64,000 bases of DNA from Stenocarpella maydis (Eukaryota > Ascomycota > Sordariomycetes > Diaporthales > Diaporthaceae), in assembly GCA_002270565.1 (NCBI GenBank), contig NQMI01000048.1:66684-130683 (forward strand), read 5' to 3'. This document shows positions 1 to 12,400 of the stretch, piece after piece. How positions within the stretch are numbered: position 1 is the stretch's first letter; each line of letters opens with the position of its first letter. Under the pieces are notes generated by a model that saw only the letters and a program-made list of their open reading frames with translations, ran no database searches and was not told where the DNA came from. Made by a program: the position numbers and the translations under genes.

Positions 1-359
1 AGAGAAAGGAGCAACTCAGAAAGCAGGCGCGTGAGCTTCTCAGACGAGCTGAGGGGCCCACCCTGAAGGATAACGCTCCCGCAGGTACCGAGCCGGTGCA
101 AGCCAGAAGCGAGCGTTCTCCAGGGAGTCGTACCCCTGAGCTCCACTCAACGATCTTCGAGCTCTCGGTGGTCACTAACCATGAACACCTTGGCGGTCGT
201 TCCTCTAACGCTCATCCTCTCAATGACCACGACGTTCCCATGGAGGATGCTCCCCCTCTGGATGCGAGTGCTCCTAGTGACATACCCATGGAGGATGCCC
301 CCTTTGGGGATGGGAGTGCTACTAGTACCTGCGTGTCCATGGAAGATGTGTCGGCATAA
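1..359 (+). CDS. 3' end of an unidentified gene (partial)
   Basis: One reading frame (codons in phase with base 3) is open from the window edge to a TAA at 357-359, so this is probably the C-terminal tail of a protein whose start lies outside the window. The first visible residues are basic and helical (RKEQLRKQARELLRRAE). The tail is acidic and Pro/Ser-rich and holds three variants of a PMEDA-type motif (PMEDAP, PMEDAP, SMEDVS), a small degenerate repeat. A GTAGGT...TTTTAG pair at about 371-420 with a pyrimidine-rich 3' end could be an intron in the 3' UTR. I do not recognise the family, and the frame could also be a chance opening in non-coding DNA. Confidence 0.45.
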   Translation, partial: RKEQLRKQARELLRRAEGPTLKDNAPAGTEPVQARSERSPGSRTPELHSTIFELSVVTNHEHLGGRSSNAHPLNDHDVPMEDAPPLDASAPSDIPMEDAPFGDGSATSTCVSMEDVSA

Positions 360-1895
360 GCAAGACGTCCAGGTAGGTCGTGAGGGCGAGGTAATATCTT
401 CTGTCTTCTTTTGCTTTTAGTATCCAAGGTTCATCAAACTGCCCGATCCTAGAATAGTTGAGAATGTATTCCCTCCTTTCCATCATGACAAGTTCTTCTC
501 AGTTAGTGACAATGGGTATATGAAATTATTATCAAGTTTTAAGAAAAATATTTTCTCCTGATATCATGGTGATGTTTTATGGTTTTAACAACAGTGTCCT
601 GAAGTCTTGGCAACGCGCCAAGTAACTACAGTATGTGGCCTAGGCAGAAGTTTTATCTCCCTACATCTAGCCCTGTAAGTTGTAAATATAATCTCTGTTG
701 CATTGGTGTGTTTTTAATTTCCTTGTGTACAATTCAGTATGCCCCGACTGATAGATGCTGGGATGGGGAAAACAGAATGAAAAAAAAGAGTTGGCTTGAA
801 CCTATTGAGGCGAGTGAGATTGGCGTTGGCAGCATGGGACATTGAAACGATGATCATGTCGGTATTCTGCGATAATAAGCTCCATTTCGGTAGAAGGTAT
901 GGGACAGGGATCGGCTCGCGATGCCTAGATCATCAATTGGCATTCGGCTGGGACACTTTATCCGTGGTGAAACCCTGTTGTTACTGACCTCGGAATGGCT
1001 GAGGAAATGGAATCGCCAAGATCAGATGTTACATACCTAGGACCATGGCAAACAACAGGTTCAATCTACGCAAAGGCTCTGACCACTGCTGGGCTACTGA
1101 TACATGCGCAATTGACCAAGAATATTCAGAGCATCACCATCACCAACCCTGGAGGAATGCTCCGTGCCCCCGTCAAGTGTTGACCCCGTTCCAATAGTCC
1201 CAGGCTGGCAATGATCGATCCCAGGCTAACAGTGCTTCTGTCAAACCCGGGCTGGAGCATTACAGCTCTTCGTCCGATGTCTGGAGCAGCAGCAGCAGCA
1301 GCAGCAGAAGCAGAGGTACCTACCAACCCTTGTACCTAGGGTAGAGGTGAGTGACGTCTCGGGCCCAAGAGCTGGGCGAGGCCAATTAAGGTTGGAGCTC
1401 TGGTGGGCCGTTGCTGCTATCTTTAGCGGGTTCAGGGTGCGCTGAGGCCACCAATACAGGCCAGCGCGGCCCCGCTAGCTAATTAGGTGCCCAGTAGCGC
1501 CCCCCCACCTGCTCCACCCGCGGGGGCTTAGCCGAGTCTCGTTGAGCTGAAGCCGCCCTCGTTCAGACAATCCAACCCCGGGGTGTGCCACTGAAACTAA
1601 TCCCCAAGGATTCTTTGATTACCCGGGGCATCCCACAATCAAATCTCGCAGATTATTATCCCACCTGTTGGTGCTATCCAAGGAAGACGTGGCTCTCGGC
1701 GTGGCTCATCCAGCTGGTCTACCATTACTCCGTACTTCCCTCCGCCTTCCCACAAACTCTCAACGACCACTCAACGAGAACCACACCCACAACCACAGCC
1801 CTTTTGAGCCTCGCGAACCACCCGCCCCAGCACTTGCATCCCCCTATTACCCACACACAGCCTGAAGAGCCTGACCCTCAGAAAACCCGCCCAAC
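360..1895. other. Intergenic region
   Basis: No convincing coding frame. It holds a short (AGC)n run near 1284-1310. The last 250 bases (about 1640-1890) are rich in CCA/CT runs, as expected for a fungal promoter and 5' UTR of the downstream gene. Confidence 0.5.
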
Positions 1896-2747
1896 ATGCC
1901 TGGAGTCCGTAAGTGCCGATGCAGCCTTATCGTCAACCTCCTCTTCCTCCTCTTCCTCCTCCTCCTCGTGTATCATCGGCACCCATGCCTTCCACAGAGG
2001 CCGACAAGACCTGCCTCTGGTTGCGCCGTGTGACGCCGCGAGCCTACAATGCCACGCCCACACCATATCTGCCTCGAACTTATCCAACCCTCCTATTGCT
2101 CATGCACCATCAAGTGCCCCCGGCAATACTGTTTCACTGCTAACAACCACTTCCCCCTACAGCACCAAACGCGCTCAACAACTTGAAGGCCAAGTTCCGG
2201 GCCGTCTTCAAGAAGAAGGACGAGAAGAAGGCCGAGTCCAAGCCAGCTGACAAGCCGACGGAGGCGTCCAAGCCAGCAGAGACAACTGCTGCCACTGCCG
2301 CGGCGGCCGCGGAGCCAGCCAAGGCCGAGACCGCACCGGCTGGTAAGTCCAAACCAGTAGAACAATTTCTACACCTCGCAGCAATCAGACTGACTTTTGG
2401 TGTGCTTAGCCGCGCCAGCAGCCACTGCCGACGCCTCCAAGCCCGCCGAAGAGCCAAAGAAGGAGGACGCTCCCGCCGCCCCAGCTACGACCACCGCCGA
2501 GTCGGCTCCCGCCGCCCCGGCCGCTGACGCAGCGAAGCCCGCAGAGGAGGCTAAGCCTGCCACTACTGAAGCTACTCCTGCTCCTGCTCCTGCTGCCGAC
2601 GCCGCCCCGGCACCAGCCCCGGCTGCCACCACCACCGATGCCGCCCCTGCCGCCGAGGAGGCCAAGCCCGCCGAGGAGGCCAAGCCCGCCGAGGAGACCA
2701 AGTCGCCTGAGGAGGCCAAGCCTGCCGCTACCGAGACTGCGAAGTAA
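1896..2747 (+). CDS. Small Ala/Pro/Lys/Glu-rich protein, three exons
   Basis: Proposed exons are 1896-1908, 2163-2342 and 2410-2747. The first encodes only MPGV plus one base. Introns begin GTAAGT at 1909 and 2343 and end CTACAG and GCTTAG; both joins keep the frame, giving 176 residues. The N-terminus after splicing (MPGVPPNALNNLKAKFRAVF) looks like a short conserved amphipathic head. The rest is low complexity: KKKDEKKAE then many repeats of KPAEEA and APAPAA, probably disordered. No catalytic motif, signal peptide or membrane segment is visible. The tiny first exon followed by a 254-nt intron is typical of highly expressed ascomycete genes. I recognise no function. The low-complexity part alone would be weak evidence; the matching splice sites and the frame-preserving joins make a real gene likely. 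Confidence 0.7.
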
Positions 2748-3377
2748 CTGATACTTCCGAGTGTTTCACGAACTGAGCGATGTCGAGAGAGTATACCCAG
2801 AGTGGCCGTGGCCTTGCTGCCCACGGCATCAAGCACGATATCTGGCTCGTTTGTCTTTTTGCTTTTTTGCCGCATCAAGAGGGAGCGAAATTCGGGTGCG
2901 TAATGGGAGCCTTAGGGGTGGTGACGGGCACTTGTCTTGTTTAACACTCACATGGGAACTCTTCTGGCTTCATGTTGTCTTTTTTTGTGTTTCCTTTTTC
3001 TTTCTAATACCAGTGCCGTGGTTGTGGTGCACCCGCCGAGTTGACTAGATACCCTCAATATACCAGATTGCATTCAAAACGACGGTTTTATTTACCGGAA
3101 CATTTGTGATCCTGAGAGGAGAGCAATGCTCATGGCATAACATCCCGTGAACTTCATCGACCCTGAGCAGTGCCAGATACTGTGGTAACAGGCACCACAA
3201 AAAAAGACGTATTGGCTCAAGAGTACCTTACATGTAGGCGTTCTAACAGCCAGACAAATCTACATAGTAGGCGTTGCGAGACCTTGAGTTGACCAGACGT
3301 CACCGGCAATCTCATTATATAAGAGTAGCCCTCGCGGGTGCCATCAGCGCCGCACCTATCTGCATGAATATTCCTGT
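2748..3377. other. Intergenic region between convergent genes
   Basis: Holds the 3' ends of two convergent genes. T-rich tracts near 2985-3005 could belong to a 3' UTR. No ORF or RNA gene seen. Confidence 0.5.
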
Positions 3378-4889
3378 CTACTTTGCCCACGGTGCCTTCG
3401 TGATACTAATCTGGTTCCCAGCTGTGCCAGGAGGTCCGGTCGGCCTGGGTTGCGGAGGCGGTGGCGGCATTGATGGTTCCTTAGGCCTCATGGTCTGTAG
3501 CGGCTCATTTCCGCCCCTGCCCGTTGGACCCGCACCTGGCACCCTGGAATAAGGGATTCCTGGCCCTGCTGGCCCAGGCATGCGCGTTGCTTGAGCCCAC
3601 GGCGCAGCTGTGCCAGCAGACTGCGACTGCGCCGCGCTGCCCGTCGGCTGGTTCGCCATGTGAACGGACTGCTGGGGCGCCTCCGCCTCCGGGTCGGCCT
3701 CCCACGAAAAGAGCGAGCCGAAGGGGAAGTGTTGAACGACGGGGAACTTGGACAGCACCTCTGCGTTGAACATCTTGATCATGCCCTTGTTGATCTTGCC
3801 CCAGCCGTCCTTGATGCCCGACACGTCGTACAGGATCGGGCTGTGCTCCCAGAAGGGGCCCTTCTTGACGTCGTTGATGAACCCGACAGCCGAGAAGTAC
3901 ATGTTGGTCTCCCGCAGCCGCTCCACCGCCTCGGGTTTGAGGATATCGGCCGGTTTCGGCGCACGCTCGACCGAGCCCTCGAGGGGCATGGTCTCATCCT
4001 CGGTGATGGGCCGGGTGAACTGTGCGGAGCCGAATATGTACGGCATGAAGGCGTGGTCGTCTAGCCCCCAGACGCCGTGCGAGCCCGCTGGCTCGAGGTT
4101 GTATGTGAGGATGAGGCGGCGGACCACATTCAGGTACCTGTGCCCTGTTAATGTCGTGTAGTTAAACGGGACGCAAGCAGAAACTCACGGTTCAAAGACA
4201 CCAAGCACGATACTGCGCTCGATTTCGCCACCCTGAACCCCATCCTTGAAGGCACCCAGCTTCCACAGGCAGCCCAGAAAGGCCAAGAAGCTCAGCTCGT
4301 GCCCGGTACCGTAATCCAGCCTCTGAGGGCTGCCAAACCCACCCAGAAAGTACGCCTTCAGCTCATCGATGGCTGCTGCTGTCTGGCCGCCCCCACCGCC
4401 CGCACCCTCAGCATCCTGGGGTGCGCTGTGTGCCTCAGCACCAAAGTCGAGGACGCTGGCACCCACAAACTCCCTCAAGAGCGCATCGAGGTTATCCTCC
4501 AACAGCTGGTACCACTTGCGGAAACTGATGTTTCCGAAGCGCCTCGGGCCAGGATCAGGAGGCGCATCGTCGATGAATCTGGCTGTCCTGTCCAGCAGGT
4601 CTCTCAGCTTGCGGATGGTAGCAGTATCCTGCCGGTTTCCTCCGACGAGGGGGAATGTCTTTGACGGTCCACTTGGTGGCCTGCGTGGGCAGAGTGCCCT
4701 GTTAAGCTGCATGACGAAGACCCCGATATCGCGGTAAGCTTTCGAGGTGAGGAAGCGTGCCACATCTGGGCCCTCGTTGATGCATTTGGACGGCGTTGAG
4801 AAGCTGTGCGGAACCGACCGGTCGAGGATCTCCAGCCGAGGTAGGTTAGCTGTTTGGTGGCCGGTGTACTGTTCGGGAGGGTCCATCAT
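3378..4889 (-). CDS. RRD1: Serine/threonine protein phosphatase 2A activator (PTPA family, Rrd1-like)
   Basis: A peptidyl-prolyl isomerase of the PTPA family that activates and helps assemble PP2A-type phosphatases in nucleus and cytoplasm. Two exons, 4889-4189 and 4137-3378, are joined by a 51-nt intron (GTGAGT...CACAG) that restores the reading VFEP-YLNVV. Family signatures are visible in order: [27 protein letters not shown], the [12 protein letters not shown] loop, the block after the intron ([20 protein letters not shown] then GSAQ), and [10 protein letters not shown] with a following [14 protein letters not shown]. The C-terminal about 110 residues are a Pro/Gly/Gln-rich, probably disordered tail, a feature of the fungal Rrd1 branch rather than the shorter Rrd2. 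Total about 486 residues, usual for filamentous fungi. The start at 4889 (Met-Met) is the first ATG of the frame. Confidence 0.95.
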
Positions 4890-5445
4890 GACAGATCTTG
4901 ATATTAAAAACAGAAGATCAGGATGAGGTTCGTTGGGTCGTCAGGATATCAAGAAACCCCCGGTAATCCGATACAGCTCGTCGTCAGAAGCAAGGATGAG
5001 CGCTGCTTTCACAAAACACACCGACAGAAGTGCAAGACCATGAGATAAGGGCGAGGGCAGTGAATTGTACGGAGATTCGACAGCTGCATTCAAATCAAAG
5101 CAGAGGAGATGCTCAGTCGACGAATAGTCCATTTCAGGAAGAGGTTTGGTCACAGGCCGCAAGCATGCGGTCCTAACGGCACAGGGGTCATATCTGCTGC
5201 TGTGGAAACAAAGCCAGGGTTCGGGTCAGGGGTCAGACCTTCACCGCGTGTTTTGACCAACAATCACGGCAAGTAGCATTGTGATATCTGCTCCACTTCT
5301 CTCAACACAGAGCTCGTAGAACAAACGACGCGTCTCGTGTTGTTTTCTCTTCTTATGAGCAAGCAGCTACCAATTCATGACGTCGCTGATCTGAATTGAG
5401 CGGCTGCTGCCCTCAATCGGGGCGAAGCCTACTCAGGAAGGCAAC
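4890..5445. promoter_or_regulatory. Divergent promoter region
   Basis: About 556 bases separate the start codons of the PTPA gene (-) and the 733-residue protein gene (+), so both promoters must lie here. I see no clear TATA box or repeated operator-like motif. Confidence 0.4.
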
Positions 5446-7647
5446 ATGGCCAAGAGACACCATTCTCGCTTGGTAGCACAGCAGTTGGTTGACGACTCAG
5501 CTGAAGTCAACGATGTGGACTACTTCGGAAAGTTCACCATGAGTAAGAGACACAAGAATGACAGCAGTAGCCGAAAACTGGGGACCAAGCTTCCGCAACA
5601 ACAAGACGAACGCGCGGCCAGGATTGCAAGGCGCGAGGCTGTTAAGCTCGGCCGAGCCCAGGAAATTCGAGGCCAAGGGGACTCATCTCGACAAGGGACT
5701 ACGCAGCCGTCTGAAGAAGGGAGTGACAGCGGAGATGAAAGCGGGGCCGCAGCCGAGGACGATGATGACGGCGATGAGTATATGAGCCAAGACGGAGCTG
5801 ATCTCGCACGTATCACTATGGCTATGAACCAAGCACGGAATCGGACCGCGAAACCGACCATCAACGGGATTGGCTCGCGGCAACTAGATCAACGACCCCA
5901 GGATACTGAAATGTCGTCAGGCGACGAGGAGGACAGCCAAGAAGAACTGTCGGAGTCTCAATCCCCAGATGGCCAAGAAATCGCTGCGTCTCCAAGTTCC
6001 AATAATATGCCCAGGAGTAGGCGTGTTGCCAAGGGGAAGGCAGCCCTTCAAAATAATCAGCGGAACCAAAATGGTCACGACGGGCAGAGTCGAAAGGACA
6101 AGATCGCTACCTCTGCTCCTGACGAGGAAGAGAGTGAGGCTGAGTCCCCAAGTGGAACACATGAAGTTGGTGAAGATCCTGCCTTCGTCGAACCTCCTGA
6201 GCAGGACGAAGAGGCAATCACGGTCAAAGTCGTCATCAACAGCATGGGCGGAATTCTCAAATCATTACGACATGCAGCTTGGACGGGATCACCACAATGG
6301 ACACGGGAACTCGAGAACGACGCCGAAAATGACGGTCAACACGTGTGCGAGACACGCGCTGCACAGGCCTTGAAGGAAGAAATCCGGGGTCTGAACAAGA
6401 TCTTGGTAGATGCAGCCAACGGCCCGGAGGAGCCATTTGATGATGCCCATGACCCAACATCGACGACTTCGTACCTGAGGACAAGGAGCTTGGATATCCA
6501 ACAATACATCATACGCATAGATCGGAAACTCAACGAGATTTGTACCCAAGGTCTAGGTCAAGTGTCACAGGCCAGAGGCGCACACTTCGTAGCGCAATCT
6601 GTCAAGAAGAGACAGGAGTTGTTGCGGGATATATCGCGGCAATTGATCCCTATGTTGATCATGACCGTGAAACATGCATGTGGAATCTGTCCATCAGAAG
6701 ACAACCGATCTAGGACGACCCTCTATCTCAACTGCTTCAGGCTTCAGTTCTTTTTGCGACCTCTCGCTTGGGCTGATAGACTCTACAAGGCACTTATCAG
6801 GGGCCTTGAGCAGTGGCCTGGGGGCAATGGACCTCGTGATGGCGGACATGGGGCTTCGGCTGCGGAAAAGAAAGCACGTTCTGCTTTGGGATCGCAGCTG
6901 GGTGCTCTATATTCTGCAGTCAGGAATGCGGAAAGAGAGGTACAACAGACCGCGACACAGGCTGCGAGGCAAGAACTCGGCGCTGAGATCAGGCGGCAGG
7001 AGGGAGAGCGGAGGGAGGAGCGGCAACGCGAGATGACAGCCCGGAAGCAGCGAGAACAAGACGAGCAGGACACGAAAGACGCAGAGTCATTCCAAGCCTT
7101 TTTCCGAGCCACGCGGGCCTTGAGATCCCAACCGGATCCTCTGAAACAGCTATGGGACCAGGATCAGGCTACCTTACCGCCGCAGCTGCGCGCCATTCAT
7201 ACCGTGGGGGCCACACAGGGCGCGAGCTTGTCGAGCCAGGGCCAGAGGAAAGCTGGAGTGGTTCGCTCTCGAGGCGGCTCTTCACGGCGTGCTCGTGCCG
7301 AGACCGTCTCCTCTGATACGAGTGACCCTTTTGATCCGGATTACAGGCCCCCTTCGAAGGCGCCGGAGCCGAACCGACAGGAGCCCAGCGCTGCTCCGGG
7401 CCTAAATCCCCGATCTGGTCTGGGAAGGTCACAACAAGCGCGTAACGCGAGCAGGCCATGGTCCGAGGAGGAACAGAAGGTCATGATCAGGGCCATACGG
7501 TACAAGAGAAACTATGATGCGACCTCGATGGCTCAAAAGTTAGGTCGCTCGGGGGAGGACGTCGCAAAGATGGCAGCGCTCCTGAAGCGCGGCTACTGTG
7601 AGGCCTACACCCAGAAAGGCCTCGAGACCCCCGGCTGGGCCCTGTAA
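5446..7647 (+). CDS. Acidic nuclear-type protein with C-terminal Myb/SANT-like domain
   Basis: Single uninterrupted frame of 733 residues with a good start context (gcaacATGgcc). Residues 1-260 are charged and low complexity, with acidic clusters (EEGSDSGDESGAAAEDDDDG) and basic patches, as in chromatin proteins. Residues about 260-470 form a predicted helical folded region. Around 500-560 lies a strongly charged helix (RRQEGERREERQREMTARK) likely to be coiled coil. The C-terminal 65 residues start RPWSEEEQKVMIRAIRY and end near QKGLETPGW. The spacing of W, hydrophobic residues and basic residues resembles a Myb/SANT-type helix-turn-helix, so DNA or histone-tail binding is likely (inference). 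I do not recognise a named orthologue. No intron, signal peptide or membrane segment is visible. Confidence 0.85.
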   Translation: MAKRHHSRLVAQQLVDDSAEVNDVDYFGKFTMSKRHKNDSSSRKLGTKLPQQQDERAARIARREAVKLGRAQEIRGQGDSSRQGTTQPSEEGSDSGDESGAAAEDDDDGDEYMSQDGADLARITMAMNQARNRTAKPTINGIGSRQLDQRPQDTEMSSGDEEDSQEELSESQSPDGQEIAASPSSNNMPRSRRVAKGKAALQNNQRNQNGHDGQSRKDKIATSAPDEEESEAESPSGTHEVGEDPAFVEPPEQDEEAITVKVVINSMGGILKSLRHAAWTGSPQWTRELENDAENDGQHVCETRAAQALKEEIRGLNKILVDAANGPEEPFDDAHDPTSTTSYLRTRSLDIQQYIIRIDRKLNEICTQGLGQVSQARGAHFVAQSVKKRQELLRDISRQLIPMLIMTVKHACGICPSEDNRSRTTLYLNCFRLQFFLRPLAWADRLYKALIRGLEQWPGGNGPRDGGHGASAAEKKARSALGSQLGALYSAVRNAEREVQQTATQAARQELGAEIRRQEGERREERQREMTARKQREQDEQDTKDAESFQAFFRATRALRSQPDPLKQLWDQDQATLPPQLRAIHTVGATQGASLSSQGQRKAGVVRSRGGSSRRARAETVSSDTSDPFDPDYRPPSKAPEPNRQEPSAAPGLNPRSGLGRSQQARNASRPWSEEEQKVMIRAIRYKRNYDATSMAQKLGRSGEDVAKMAALLKRGYCEAYTQKGLETPGWAL

Positions 7648-9455
7648 ATTCAATGTGAGGGTTTTGGTATGCTTTCCCAAGGTTCCACAGCAACGAGTGT
7701 TCGCCTGACAGCTTAACCCAGCTGTCTGACCTTGGGCAGCGCGCTGTGTAACTCGTTGATTTTGAGATGGGGTTGCAGAGAGCTTTCGGGGACTGCCAAC
7801 AGGAGGATGCACATCGTTTGGCGAGTTGCGTTGCCTGCGGAGAGTGTGGTCTGTTTGTGATTGGCATAGCCAAGAAGTGACGAGATCAATGGTTCGCGCG
7901 AGCCGCGATTGGTGGCTGTCTCCCTGCTGCAGCGGCAGACGATCGACCGACCCTATGCGAGCTGAATACTCAAGTGCCTGTCTTGAAGCCCTTCGACCTG
8001 TGACTTGTGACAAGTCAGGCAACGCAGTGCTCTCCTTCTAGTATGGATAGCAGGTAGTCTGTCATCGCCGTCGTTTTCAGGTCTAGTGACTCGCAGGGAC
8101 CACCAGCTGCAATTTCTCGTAGCCCAACCGTGCGTTGCCACTGGAGCTCAGTTCTCGGCTTGCTGCCGAGCACGCTCCCTGCCAGAGGGGTCTTAGGACA
8201 GCCACTATGATCAATGCGAAGTGCCCCTCAAACCCGTTTCCGCGTTAGCTGGCGAGGAGGAAAGAGGAGTAAGATCTGTTCGAGATCTGACACGCCCCGG
8301 CAGCACAAATAACGGCTCGATGCAATGGGCGGCCTGGCACTGTGGTTGGTTTCCCCTCGGCGTGTGTCCCAGGTGGCCAGCCAGCCATGTTCCAGCCATG
8401 CAATCCATCCATCCAACTACCCCCAATGCTTCGATGAAGCAAGCCTCTGGGTTTTGGAGAAGAGACAGGGCAAAAAAGCCCCAAACTCAAATGAGAATCA
8501 GCCTCTAGTGCAGCCAATAGTCAGGTCGGGCTGGGCATCCCAGGTTGCATTTGGCATCACATTTAGCACCCGTTGCACCGTACCGTACCCGGGTCGAAGC
8601 ATGGTGTGGCGTGGTGGACCATGCGGTCGGTGGTTGAGGATATTGTCAGGGAGAGCCGCTCGCGATTTTGGTTGGCGCCATTCATGTCATCGACCAAATT
8701 TGATTGACGTGCACTAGTGCAGCTAAGTATGTCCAAGGTAGACCACACTACTATGTATACTACACTACACTACAACAGTACAGCGTGGCCTGCATGTCCC
8801 CTCAGCCCCCTTGTCCAGCCTGTGCCCCGTGCGCCGACGCACTTGGGTAGGTACACGTACGAGGTATTCTAGGTAGTGGAGGGTGGTGGGCGGTTGCTCT
8901 CTCCTTTGGGACACACGTACTACCTCTCTGGGTGCCCAATTTAATTTCTCCCGCGACACGTCTGCCGTACCTCTTCCTGTCATCCACCGTCCACGAGCCA
9001 GAGGAGAAGCCCAGTCAAACGGACCGACAGAAAGCCCCAGCACCACCTGTCATCAAGTCGTGTATGCCGCCTGGCCGCCATATCCTGTGACCCTGCCCGG
9101 ATACTCTGGTTGTTTGCTTCTGCGAGCAATCCGTCTCAACCTGTCCGCCCGGCCGTTGCACACCAACCAAGCGATTCCCTTTGCTCGTTACCGGAAGGAA
9201 CCTGAGCTTCTGGCACGGCTGGTACGTCCATCACCCCCTTCCATCTCCGTTGCTGCGGGCTTGCGCCCCCTGAGTCCGTCGTCGTAGGCTTTACCAGAGC
9301 TTCGCTAGCGCTGAGTCGTCCTCGCGAGTCTCGACGGGCCACGCGCCAGCTTGTACAGTCGGCCACGCGGCTAACCGTGGCTAGATAGAAACGAGACCGC
9401 CCCACCTAGTCCCGTACCTTTTTGTGCCTGAAAAGACGCCCGACTGCCAGCCAAC
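7648..9455. other. Long intergenic region and likely 5' leader
   Basis: About 1.8 kb without a credible gene. The part from about 8880 to 9455 is CT-rich and runs into the start of the coiled-coil gene, so it is probably its promoter and long 5' UTR. A run of short TACTACAC-like repeats occurs at about 8735-8780. Confidence 0.5.
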
Positions 9456-12400
9456 ATGTCTGATGCCGACGGTTTCGAAGCTGTCCAGCACGAGGCGGCA
9501 CCCGTCGAGAAGCTCCAGTCTCCCTCGCCTGCTGCCCCTGCCCCTGCCGCCGACGCACCGCCCGTCAAGAAGCCGGCTGCTGCCAATGGGGCAAAGCCTA
9601 CGGGCAGCGCGACTGCTGCGAAGAAGCCAGCTCCCGGGACAGCCACGACGGCTGCGCGACGCCCTGCCACCACCTCGTCCACCGCGACGAAGCCCACCGC
9701 AAGCTCCACTCGTACAAGTGCTGCCGGTGGTGGACTGAGCAAACCGCCCACACGTCCGCCAGCAAGCTCGACTGCCGCCAAGCGGGCTTCGACGACGGGG
9801 GCCTCTTCCGGTGCGCGTTCTCAGCCGTCCGCGTCAGAGGACGAAAAGATCAGCCGCAGGACCTCCACCCTTGGTAGCAGCGCCGCCCGCCGCACTTCGA
9901 CTCTGTCCAGCGCCACCTCGTCCAGCTCACCTAGCACCAAGCCAAAGCCCGCGGCTGCCTCATCCACAACGACGACGGCGGCCAAGAAACCAGCTTCGTC
10001 TTCTGGCGTGACTTCGCCGACGTCGTCCTCGAAACCCACCACGACCAGGCCTTCTGGCCACACCAAGGACTCGAGCATCAGCTCAGCCAGCACAACCCGC
10101 ACCACTGCGAAGCCAGAGGCCTCCGGCCCCGTTGCAGAGGCCAAGAAGCGACTGTCAACTCTCGCTGGTGTCTCCGCTACTTCTGGCGCGCCAAAACCTG
10201 CAGCCCGGCCACCGTCTACGTCCAGCGCCGCCGCAGCCGAATCCGCCAAGGAGATTGAGAGCCTCAAGACCAAGCTTGCAGACAGCGAGACACAGATCAC
10301 AAATCTGAAAGCACAGATCTCATCCTCTGAGGAGAAGATCGCCGAGCTCACGGAGAAGATCAGCGCAGCACCACCTGCCGAGGCGGGCACTGACGATTCT
10401 GCCCGCAAGGAGCTGGCTGGCGAGCTTGAAAGCATCAAGGAGAAGCACAAGGCTGAGGTCGAGGCCCTCGAGACCCAGATCTCGGATGCGCGGTCGAAGC
10501 TCCAGCAATCCGAGGAGCAGTTGGAGAAGCAGAAGGCAGAGCTGTCAGAGCTCACCACTGCCAAGGAGGCCACTGATGCCGAGGTCGCCTCCCTGAGGGA
10601 GGCCCTCGAGAATGCCAAGGCCGAGCACGATGCCAGACTAAGCGAGACCGAGGCCAACCTGACCAAGGCAACTGAGGAGCATGCGTCGAAGCTGGAGGCC
10701 CTTCAGCAAACGCTTGGCGACCAGCACAAGGAGGCCCTCGCTGCGCTCGAATCGAGGCATGCCGAGGAACTAGTGCAGGGTAAGACCTCGTCTGGAGACC
10801 ATGAGAAGGCTCTTGCGGATCAGAAGGCCAGCCACGAGGCCGCTTTGGGCGAGCTTCAGGCCAAGATTGACGACCTGACCGCATCCCAAGCTGCGCTGGA
10901 AAGCGCCCACGAGGCAAAGGTCTCTGATGAGAGCGCGGCAGTAGCTGCTCAGATTTCCACCCTCGAAGCTGAAATTGCAGACCTCAAGGCCAAACTCGAG
11001 ACAGCCGAGAAGAGCGCAAGCAGTGCCAAGGATGATCTTGATGCCAAGACAGGCGAGCTCCGCTCTTTCGAGGAGCGGATACAAAGCATGGAGGCCCAAC
11101 TGAAGGAGGCCCAGGAAGCCACCAGCAAGGCGCAAGAGGCTATCTCCAAGCTCGAGGAGGAGATGAAGACCAAGGACGCGGAGATCGAGAAGCTGCAAGC
11201 GGAACACGCTGCCATCGAGGACAAGCACAACCAGCATCTCAAGCAGATCACAACCGACTATGAGAACGAAATCAACAGCTTGCAAGGCGAGGCCATGTAT
11301 AAGCGCAAGTACGAGGAGCTCGAGTCCAAGCATAATGAGTTGTCACAGATTCATACGGCCGCGGTCGAGTCTCACAGCAAGGCCCTGGAAGAGATCAAGG
11401 GCAATCACAGCTCCACCTCGGCTGCTCTGGAGGCAGCGAAGGCTGAACATGCCAGCGCCGTCGCGTCTTTGGAGGCCAAGGCAGAGGAGCACCAGAAGGC
11501 CCTTGACGCTCTTGTGGCTAACCACGCCATGGAGCTGGAGGCTGCAAAGAGCGGTGTGTCTGCAGAGCGGGAGTCCCTGATGGGAGACCTGGAGGGCCTA
11601 AAGTCTAGCCATTCCCAGCAGATTGAGATTCTGAAGAGCGAGGCCGAGGCGACTCTAGCCAAGGAGCTGGAAGCTTTAAAGGTGTCACACGCAGAGATCA
11701 TCGATGCCTTGAACGAAAAGAGCGCGTCCGAGAAGCAACAGCTGCTTGCTGCTCATGCCGAGGAGCTCGCAGCAGCGAGGTCTGCCGGCAAAGGGGACCA
11801 GGAGGCCCAGCTGGCGCAGCTCGAGCAGGAACTGAACGCGAAGCATGCTACAGAACTCCAGAGCGTGTCCAAACAGCTACAGGACCTTGAAAAAGAGCTC
11901 AACTCCAAACACGCCACAGAGCTTGAGAGCCAGATAGAGCAGGTCAAGAACAGGCTGTCCGCCCAACACGTCGCTGAAGTAGATCAGCTGACCAAGGAAC
12001 TCGAGGCCGCCAAGTCAGCTACGGAAGAGCTTGCTTCTCTGCGTGCCAAGTTGAGCGAGATGGACGAGCAGTATGCTGCCAGCCTTGAAGCCACGAAGAA
12101 GGAGCTCCAGGCGTCCCACTCGGCCGAGATCGAGAAGCTGATCGTATCCAACGCGGAGGCCATGGAGAGGCTGAAGAGCGAGCATGCCGGTGGAGCCGAA
12201 GACGCCAAGTACGAGATGGAGAGCCTGAAAGAGAGCCACGAAAAGGCTCTATGGGAACTCAAGAACCAGCATGCTTCTGCCCTCGAGGCCCAGCTCACCC
12301 AGTCAAAGTCTGATCTCGAAAACGCTCTGTCAGCTGTCAAGTCGCAGCTCGCCAAGGCAGAGGCCGAGATAGACGACCTCAGCGGAAAGCTTGCCAATGA

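Noticed and set aside
9821..10666. Long minus-strand open frame opposite the coiled-coil gene
   Set aside because: A Ser/Ala-rich antisense product expected from GC-biased codon third positions; no motif or splice support.
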